From the NCBI GenBank assembly GCA_964553925.1, contig CAZKNR010000133.1, positions 1 through 64,000 on the forward strand: a stretch of DNA of 64,000 nt. Direction: 5' to 3'. Each line of letters starts with the position of its first letter. Within the stretch, counting starts at the first letter, position 1. This DNA comes from DAISKN01 sp964553925. Its GTDB lineage: Bacteria; Acidobacteriota; Vicinamibacteria; Marinacidobacterales; SMYC01. The notes below the pieces were generated by a model that saw only the letters and a program-made list of their open reading frames with translations, ran no database searches and had not been told where the DNA came from. Both the position numbers and the translations under genes were made by a program. Below, in pieces: positions 58,748 to 64,000 of this stretch.

Positions 58748-59334
58748 GAGGAGCTCTCTTTCGACACCTCGCGGGGACGCCAATAGTAGCGGACGTAGAG
58801 GAGCGCCGCGGCGTCGTATAACCCGTGCACCAGCGTCGGAAGGAGGAGGCTCCCGGTCGCGGAATAGACGAGCCCGAGGAGCGCCCCGGCGCCCGCGGCC
58901 CAAACCGCGAGCGGCCAGAGGTCGCGGCTCGGTCCGTGAAGAAGGCCGAAGACCAGGCTCGCCGCGGGAAGGCCGATCTCGGGTTGAAGGAGGCCGCGAA
59001 AGAAGAGCTCCTCCGAGAAGCCCGCCATCGCCGCTCCCAGAAGGAGCTCGCCGAGAGACGCCTCTCGCACGAGGGGGAAGATGGCGCCCTCGAGAAACTC
59101 GTAGACCGGCCGGGTGAACGCGTGCCTCCGGCCGGCGAAGAACAGGCCGAAGTTGAAGGCCGCGAAGACCAGGGTGAGCCCGAAAGCCGCAAGCAACAGG
59201 CCGGGGGACGCCTCATAGGCCTTATAGAAACCTGCGGAGAGCTCGTCTGCGCTCAAAGCGGCCCAGATCAGTCCGACGATACCGAGACCGAGCTCGGGCA
59301 CTAGAAGCGAGCGGAAGGTCAATGAGAGCGTCAC
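58744..59334 (-). CDS. CPBP-family intramembrane metalloprotease
   Basis: The protein has 196 residues and about five hydrophobic segments. Motif 1 is FSEELFFRG (the paired Glu and Arg), motif 2 LVFGLLHGP and motif 3 LVHGLYDAAAL supply the His residues. CPBP proteases act on membrane substrates such as prenyl-proteins or signal peptides. Overlaps both neighbours by 4 bases. Confidence 0.88.
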   Translation of the reverse strand: MTLSLTFRSLLVPELGLGIVGLIWAALSADELSAGFYKAYEASPGLLLAAFGLTLVFAAFNFGLFFAGRRHAFTRPVYEFLEGAIFPLVREASLGELLLGAAMAGFSEELFFRGLLQPEIGLPAASLVFGLLHGPSRDLWPLAVWAAGAGALLGLVYSATGSLLLPTLVHGLYDAAALLYVRYYWRPREVSKESSS

Positions 59335-60314
59335 TCGCGATTCTGATGCGGCAGCGGAAACGTGGCTAGAGCCCGGATCTCGAGCGGTCCCATTCCCTCC
59401 TGCACGCGCCGAAACCTCTGGGCCCCGTCCGAGCTCTTGAAGACACCGAGATCGGTCCCCACGATCACGTCAGAGGCCACTTCCTCCTCGGCGCCCGGCA
59501 CCGAGATCGAGAGCACGCGCCTGCCGTCGAGGTCGCGCGCCTTCTTGAATTTCTTTCCGCCGTCGTTGGAAAGGAAGAGCCCGCCGTCGGCGCCGACGAC
59601 CAGAAGACCTCCCCACCAGACGAGCGCGCGCACCGTCTCTTTCCCGAGGACCTCGGCGCCCGCGGTCTCGAAGCGCTCGCCGCCGTCGGTGCTCTTGTAG
59701 AGACCGGACCCCTGGGTGCCGACGAAGACCTTGGGATCGACCGCGAAGTATTTCGAGAGGGCGAGGGAGAGAAGAGGGGAGTCGGGAAGCCCCGCTCCCA
59801 CGCGGGCGAAATGCTCTCCGATGTCCCGGGTGCGATAAAGTCCGGTGTCGGTCGCGACCAGAAGCTCGGGTCCCGGCCAGCCCATGCCGCGCACCGCGGA
59901 GCCGATCTCGGCGTCGCCGACCCGGGCCCATTTCATGCCGGAGTCGGTCGAGCGGTAGAGCCCGGCCGAGGTTCCCACGAAGATCGTGGGCTCGAGCCCG
60001 AAGAGTCGGGCGGTGAGAACGCTCGTGATCGCGGGTCCGCCCTTGGGCCAGCTTTCCACCCGGCGATAGTTCTCGCCGTAGTCTTCCGAGAGAAAGAGAC
60101 CCTTCGAGCCTCCGGCATAGACCCAAGGACCCAGACAGACGAAGACGTCGATCTCCCCCTCGAACCCCCGCAAATCGCCCCGGAGGCGGCTCCAATGCTC
60201 GCCCCAGCTGTACGAGATGAACGGGCCCTCGGGCGTCGCGGCGAAGAGCCGGGCGATGACCTGCGCCTCCTGCGGAGCGACAGCGCTGAGCGCGAGCGCG
60301 AGAAGAATGGACAT
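59331..60314 (-). CDS. Secreted YCF48/sialidase-like beta-propeller
   Basis: The protein has 327 residues with a short hydrophobic N-terminus (SILLALALSAVAPQEA). It contains at least five Asp-box-like turns (SEDYGENY, STDSGMKW, TRDIGEHF, STDGGERF, SNDGGKKF) at regular spacing, the mark of a six- or seven-bladed propeller of the BNR/YCF48 type. The signal peptide is not strong. No enzymatic residues recognised; probably a binding or assembly factor. Confidence 0.8.
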   Translation of the reverse strand: MSILLALALSAVAPQEAQVIARLFAATPEGPFISYSWGEHWSRLRGDLRGFEGEIDVFVCLGPWVYAGGSKGLFLSEDYGENYRRVESWPKGGPAITSVLTARLFGLEPTIFVGTSAGLYRSTDSGMKWARVGDAEIGSAVRGMGWPGPELLVATDTGLYRTRDIGEHFARVGAGLPDSPLLSLALSKYFAVDPKVFVGTQGSGLYKSTDGGERFETAGAEVLGKETVRALVWWGGLLVVGADGGLFLSNDGGKKFKKARDLDGRRVLSISVPGAEEEVASDVIVGTDLGVFKSSDGAQRFRRVQEGMGPLEIRALATFPLPHQNRE

Positions 60315-60333
60315 CAGGTTTACTCCCTGGGGT

Positions 60334-60777
60334 TCACTCCCTGGAGTCGAGGAGGATCGTCACCGGGCCGTCGTTCACCAGGTGGACCGCCATGTGCGCC
60401 TGGAACTTCCCCGTCTCCGTCCTCGCCCCCAGAGACCGCGCCTTCGAAACGAACGATTCATAGAGCCCCTTGGCCGCTTCCGGAGGAGCGGCGGCGATGA
60501 ACGAAGGGCGACGGCCCTTGCGGGAGTCACCGAGCAGCGTGAACTGCGAGACCGCGAGAAGAGAGCCTTCGGCCTCGAGGAGCGAGCGGTTCATCTTGCC
60601 GTCGTCGTCCTCGAAGATTCTCAGCCCGACGATCTTCTCCGCCATCCAGGCAGCGTCTTTCTCCTCGTCCTCTCTCGCGACGCCGAGAAGCACGAGGAGC
60701 CCGGAGGCGACTTCCCCGATGGTCTCGCCATCGACCTCGACGCGGGCCGACGAGACCCGCTGGACGACGGCCTTCAT
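60334..60777 (-). CDS. dtd: D-aminoacyl-tRNA deacylase
   Basis: The protein has 147 residues. VVQRVSSARVEVDGETIGEV opens it, with the catalytic SQFTLLGD motif near residue 77 and the GxMAVHLVNDGPVT motif near the end. It removes D-amino acids (and Gly from tRNA-Ala) from mis-charged tRNA. Nine bases after the kinase gene stop. Confidence 0.95.
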   Translation of the reverse strand: MKAVVQRVSSARVEVDGETIGEVASGLLVLLGVAREDEEKDAAWMAEKIVGLRIFEDDDGKMNRSLLEAEGSLLAVSQFTLLGDSRKGRRPSFIAAAPPEAAKGLYESFVSKARSLGARTETGKFQAHMAVHLVNDGPVTILLDSRE

Positions 60778-60786
60778 GCCGGAATA

Positions 60787-62973
60787 CTAGCTCTGTTTCT
60801 TCAGAAGCTTCAGGACTTCGTCCGAGGAGGGGCGGGAGCCAGGCTCCTTGTTGAGGCAGCTCATCACGATCTGCTCGAGGATCTTGGGAACGTCCGGCCG
60901 GTGCTTCCTCAGCGGCTCGGGCGCGGTGTGGACGTGGTGGTAAAGGACCTCGCCGTCGACGAACGGCGGCTCACCCGCGAGGAGGTGATAGACCGTTCCG
61001 CCAAAGGCGTAGATGTCGGTGCGAAAGTCGATGGCTTTCCCAAGAATCTGCTCCGGGGACATGTAGAGCGGAGTGCCGCTCGCTTTTTCGCTTCCCTGGG
61101 CCTTGGCGTCGCGCAGCACCTTGGCGAGCCCGAAGTCCATGATCTTCACCACCCGATCGTTCGAGAGCATGACGTTCGAGGGCTTGATGTCCCGGTGGAC
61201 GACCCCGTGCCCGTGGGCGTGGGTGAGCGCCTTCAGGACCCCGACCACGAAATGGAGGGCCGCCTGGGTGGTAAGCCGCACCTCGCGCTGCAGGATGTCG
61301 AAGTAGGACTCGCCCGACACGAATTCCATCGCGATGAAGAGGCGGTTGCGGTCGCGATCGACGTCCATGTCGTAGACGGTGACGATGTTCGGGTGGTTGA
61401 GCTGGGCCGCGGACTGCGCCTCGCGCAGGAACCGGTCGCGGACGTCCTTCACCTCCATGAACTGCTCCATGAGCATCTTGTAGGCGACGATGCGGTTGAG
61501 GCGCGTATCCCGGGCGCGATACACGAGTCCCATCCCTCCCGCGCCGAGCTTCTCCATGAACTCGTACCGCTTCTTGTCCGAGAGCTCCTCTTCCGCGGGC
61601 GACTTCTTCGCCGGCTCCGCGACCGCCTGCGCGAGCTTCCGCTCGAGCTCCTGGAGCCGCCCGACGGCGTCTCGATAGGCGTAGCTCTCGGCGACGATCT
61701 GCTTCAGGATGTCCGCGGCACCCCTCAAGTCCCCCATCTGCTCGGAGGCGACGGCGAGCGTGTGGTAGAGGTCCATGTTCTTCGCCGAGAGCGTCGCTCC
61801 CGAGAGCGCCTTCTTCAGCTTCTCGACCGCGACCCCCGGGAGGTCGCGTTCCATGAAACTGTGCGCGAGCTCGACGAGCGCGTCCTGGTAGTGCGCGTCG
61901 GTGGTCTGAACCCTCTGGAGATAGTCGATCGCCTGCTCGGTCAGGCCCTTCTTCCGCGCGAGCGTCGCCGCGCGATAGTAGGCGCCCGCCTCGGCGTACA
62001 TCCTTGTCGCCTCGTCGAAATTCTCCACCTTCTCGTAGAGCGCCGCCGCCTTCGAATACTCCTGGCAGCGCCCGTACATCTCCGCCGCCCGGCCGGGCTG
62101 CTCCACCCGCTCGTAGGCTTCCGCCGCCTGCCGGTGGGCGCCGCAATGCTCGTAGCAGCGCGCGGCGTCGAGGTAGTTCCCCGCCTCCTCGTAGACCTCC
62201 GCCGCCCTCAGTGGATCTCCTCCCAGGAGGAACTGCACCGCGGCCTCGTTCTTCTGATCCTGCTTGTAAAGCCACTCGCCCCGCATCTGCGCCGCGCGCA
62301 CCCGATCGCCCGCCTGGGCGTAGACGTCCGCCGCCTGGGCCACCGCTCCTGCCCGCTGGTAGAGATCGGCCGCCTTCACGTGGCGATTGAGCTTCAGGAA
62401 CAGCGCCGCCGCCTCCTCCCACTGCTCGCCGCGCTCGAGGACCTCCGCCGCCTGCTCCATGAGCCCCGCGCGCTGAAAGGCCTGTCCGGCGAGACGGCAG
62501 TACTTGGTGAACTCCGCGTGATCCGTGGGGGATCGCGTGATCACCATGCTCCCGAATCGATCCTCGAGGTATCGCCGATAGTTCTCCCCCGCGCGGCGGT
62601 TGTCTCCCGACTGAGCGCAGACCTCCGCCGCCTTCAGGAAATGACCCACGCGCTCGAAGACATGCGCCGCTTCGGTGAGCGCCCCCGCCTGGACCAGGAG
62701 CCGCGCCGCTTCGTAGTTCTGGCCGTGCCCCTGGTAGATCTTGGCGGCTTCGCGAAAGCGCCCGCCCTCCTCGAAGATCTTGGCGGCGCGCTGCCAGTCA
62801 CCGGAAGCGAGAGACTCCCTCGCGGCGCTCCCTCCGCCCGGCTCCTCTTTGGTGCCGCCGAGGCCGAAGATCTTCTTCCAGCCCGGGCCTCCCTTCGCGG
62901 CGCCGAAGACCGCGAGCGAAAAGAAGGCGAGCAGAAGCCCAGCGAGATCGACGGACAAAACGATTCGGTTCAA
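60787..62973 (-). CDS. Helical-repeat Ser/Thr protein kinase (paralogue)
   Basis: The protein has 728 residues, starting at a TTG (62973) for lack of an ATG. An N-terminal transmembrane helix lies at about 5-28. A repeat region at about 55-360 is built from 13-residue AAxxYxxAGxxxx units, roughly 18 of them, with two longer inserts. A TPR-like stretch follows (about 360-460). The kinase domain is 469-728, with GAGGMGLVY, ATP Lys 499, HRDIKPSN near 593 and DFG at 613-615. Same layout as 1522-3972, with an alignable linker (SFMERDLPGVAVEKL versus SFERRGWASLAQEKL). Catalytic set complete. Confidence 0.9.
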   Translation of the reverse strand: MNRIVLSVDLAGLLLAFFSLAVFGAAKGGPGWKKIFGLGGTKEEPGGGSAARESLASGDWQRAAKIFEEGGRFREAAKIYQGHGQNYEAARLLVQAGALTEAAHVFERVGHFLKAAEVCAQSGDNRRAGENYRRYLEDRFGSMVITRSPTDHAEFTKYCRLAGQAFQRAGLMEQAAEVLERGEQWEEAAALFLKLNRHVKAADLYQRAGAVAQAADVYAQAGDRVRAAQMRGEWLYKQDQKNEAAVQFLLGGDPLRAAEVYEEAGNYLDAARCYEHCGAHRQAAEAYERVEQPGRAAEMYGRCQEYSKAAALYEKVENFDEATRMYAEAGAYYRAATLARKKGLTEQAIDYLQRVQTTDAHYQDALVELAHSFMERDLPGVAVEKLKKALSGATLSAKNMDLYHTLAVASEQMGDLRGAADILKQIVAESYAYRDAVGRLQELERKLAQAVAEPAKKSPAEEELSDKKRYEFMEKLGAGGMGLVYRARDTRLNRIVAYKMLMEQFMEVKDVRDRFLREAQSAAQLNHPNIVTVYDMDVDRDRNRLFIAMEFVSGESYFDILQREVRLTTQAALHFVVGVLKALTHAHGHGVVHRDIKPSNVMLSNDRVVKIMDFGLAKVLRDAKAQGSEKASGTPLYMSPEQILGKAIDFRTDIYAFGGTVYHLLAGEPPFVDGEVLYHHVHTAPEPLRKHRPDVPKILEQIVMSCLNKEPGSRPSSDEVLKLLKKQS

Positions 62974-63027
62974 ACTCTCGTCATGCTCGGATTGAAGCCC
63001 CGGGGCGGGCGCAAAAACGTACTTCTA

Positions 63028-64000
63028 TTATACAGAGCGTTCGGGAGTTGGGAAGGCGAGGGAGAGGCCGTACCCGACGGCTACCGCCGCCACGGTCCCG
63101 ATGAGGTTGTAATAAAGGAAGGAGACGTTCGAAACGCGCGCGGTGATCTGGACGGCGGCCACTCCGGCGAGGATCCCGAGGAAAGCGCCGTGGCCGTTCG
63201 TCCGCTTCGTCCCGATGGCGAGGACGAAGACCCCGAGGATGGGGCCGTAGAAGTTGGACCCGATCCGGTTCACCGCTTCGATGGCGGACCCGAGGCGCCC
63301 CATGTAGAGCGCGCACACCGTCGCGAAGACGCCCCAACCGAACGTGGCCGCGCGGCTGACCGCCAGGTAGTGAGAGTCGGTCGCATCGGCCCGTAGATAG
63401 CGCCGGTAGAAATCGATGACCGTCGCGCTCGAGAGCGCCGTGAGCTCGGACTCTACCGTCGACATCGCCGCCGCGAAAATCGCGACGAGGATGAGCCCAA
63501 CGACTCCCGGAGGAAGCTCCGTCAGGACGAACGTGGGAAAGACGTAGTTGGTGTCGTTGAACTTCTCTCCCTGGTTCTCCTCGACGAGCGCGACGACCCG
63601 CCCGCGGACCTCCGAGAAGCGCCTGTCGGCGTCGAGGAACCGGCGACGGGCCTCGGGCTCCTCCTCCGTCGAGAGCGAGCGAGCGAGCCCGGACGCGCTG
63701 TCTTTCCGCGCCTCGAAGACAAGGTCGTACTCCCCCTCGAGCAAAGCGAGCTCCTCGCGATGATCCGATTCCCGAAGCCGCTCGAGCGCGACCGGATTGA
63801 AGACCGGCGGGGGCTTCTCGAACTGATAGAAGACGAAGAGCAGCGCCCCCGTCAGCAGGATCACGAACTGCATCGGGATCTTGAGCATGGCGTTGAACAG
63901 GAGCGACAGGCGGCTCTGGGTCAGGGAGCTCCCGGTCAGGTACCGCTGCACCTGGCTCTGGTCGCAGCCGAAGTAGGAGAGCATGAGGAATATTCCGCCC
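63028..64000 (-). CDS. Sodium/solute symporter (SSS family), N-terminal part outside window
   Basis: The frame runs into the right edge with no start that fits. Helices at FVILLTGALLFVFYQFEKP, VVGLILVAIFAAAMSTVESELTALSS, AATFGWGVFATVCALYMG and FYGPILGVFVLAIGTKRTNGHGAFLGI are the C-terminal half of an SSS symporter. The sequence FGCDQSQVQRYL near the edge is the conserved region before helix 8. A long charged cytoplasmic insert (about 60-130 of the visible part) is unusual. Substrate cannot be read. Confidence 0.88.
   Translation of the reverse strand, partial: GGIFLMLSYFGCDQSQVQRYLTGSSLTQSRLSLLFNAMLKIPMQFVILLTGALLFVFYQFEKPPPVFNPVALERLRESDHREELALLEGEYDLVFEARKDSASGLARSLSTEEEPEARRRFLDADRRFSEVRGRVVALVEENQGEKFNDTNYVFPTFVLTELPPGVVGLILVAIFAAAMSTVESELTALSSATVIDFYRRYLRADATDSHYLAVSRAATFGWGVFATVCALYMGRLGSAIEAVNRIGSNFYGPILGVFVLAIGTKRTNGHGAFLGILAGVAAVQITARVSNVSFLYYNLIGTVAAVAVGYGLSLAFPTPERSV

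Noticed and set aside
60217..63396. Long plus-strand open frame of 1059 codons
   Set aside because: It is antisense to dtd and the repeat-kinase gene. High GC and the 13-residue repeats leave the opposite strand without stops; translation lacks any domain and is Arg/Leu/His-rich as typical for shadows.
1..64000. CRISPR array, insertion sequences, rRNA, prophage
   Set aside because: No regularly spaced direct repeats of array type, no transposase or integrase, no rRNA sequence and no phage structural genes were found.

Overview
The window is 64 kb of GC-rich bacterial DNA, coding-dense and mostly chromosomal housekeeping. The gene content points to Acidobacteriota or a close relative. Signs are an ECF sigma factor of the acidobacterial ECF/kinase type followed directly by a Ser/Thr kinase, several Ser/Thr kinases, a DUF4388 protein, a secreted carboxypeptidase-regulatory/TPR protein and an icmF-type fused mutase. 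This placement is inference from gene content. Many neighbours overlap by a few bases (ATGA, GTGA or TTGA junctions), so translational coupling is common.

Layout: 0-1.5 kb holds an NrtR-like NAD regulator coupled to a large nicotinamidase-like hydrolase. 1.5-4.9 kb holds a repeat/Ser-Thr kinase and galU. 4.9-7.9 kb holds serS, tRNA-Ser(UGA), a MEMO1-family gene, tRNA-Ser(GCU) and tRNA-Gln(CUG). 7.9-11.7 kb is the most accessory-looking stretch: an AbiEi-like gene with a four-site symmetric operator at its 5' end, an AlkD-type DNA repair protein, and an ArsR/SRPBCC module with a second, damaged SRPBCC gene. 11.8-14.8 kb carries hemY-hemE-DUF4388. 14.9-23.7 kb carries a secreted TPR protein, comEC, a secreted unknown, rlmD, a birA fusion and a long response regulator. 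23.8-27.5 kb holds a stand-alone B12-binding protein and icmF. 27.5-36.0 kb is an information-processing block: IHF, rpsA, cmk, rluB, scpB, scpA, trpS, uvrC. 36.0-40.0 kb has a vapC remnant, a radical SAM protein and a LolA/ABC/permease set. 40.1-45.0 kb has a quinone reductase and glcDEF. 45.3-47.4 kb is an overlapping yjbQ-queD-folE-SDR operon. 47.4-52.8 kb holds a polytopic membrane protein, an amidohydrolase, small redox proteins, a fumarase-superfamily lyase and a lipoprotein. 52.9-57.5 kb holds a divergent Clp ATPase, an ECF sigma factor and a kinase. 57.5-64 kb holds dapF, a CPBP protease, a beta-propeller, dtd, a second repeat/kinase and a truncated sodium/solute symporter.

The observations most worth following up are these. 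(1) Two paralogous kinases carry an N-terminal solenoid with a strict 13-residue period, unlike the 34-residue TPR. (2) An AbiEi-like gene has a perfectly symmetric GTTCAC operator with 12-6-12 spacing and no intact toxin partner. (3) A short hairpin element lies in the same reading frame in the 3' ends of rluB and uvrC, with a compensatory stem change. (4) Independent 9-bp tandem repeats recur. (5) A birA fusion gene lacks any ATG, GTG or TTG start. (6) A dapF has Ser in place of its second catalytic Cys. No CRISPR array, insertion sequence, rRNA, prophage or replication origin was seen.
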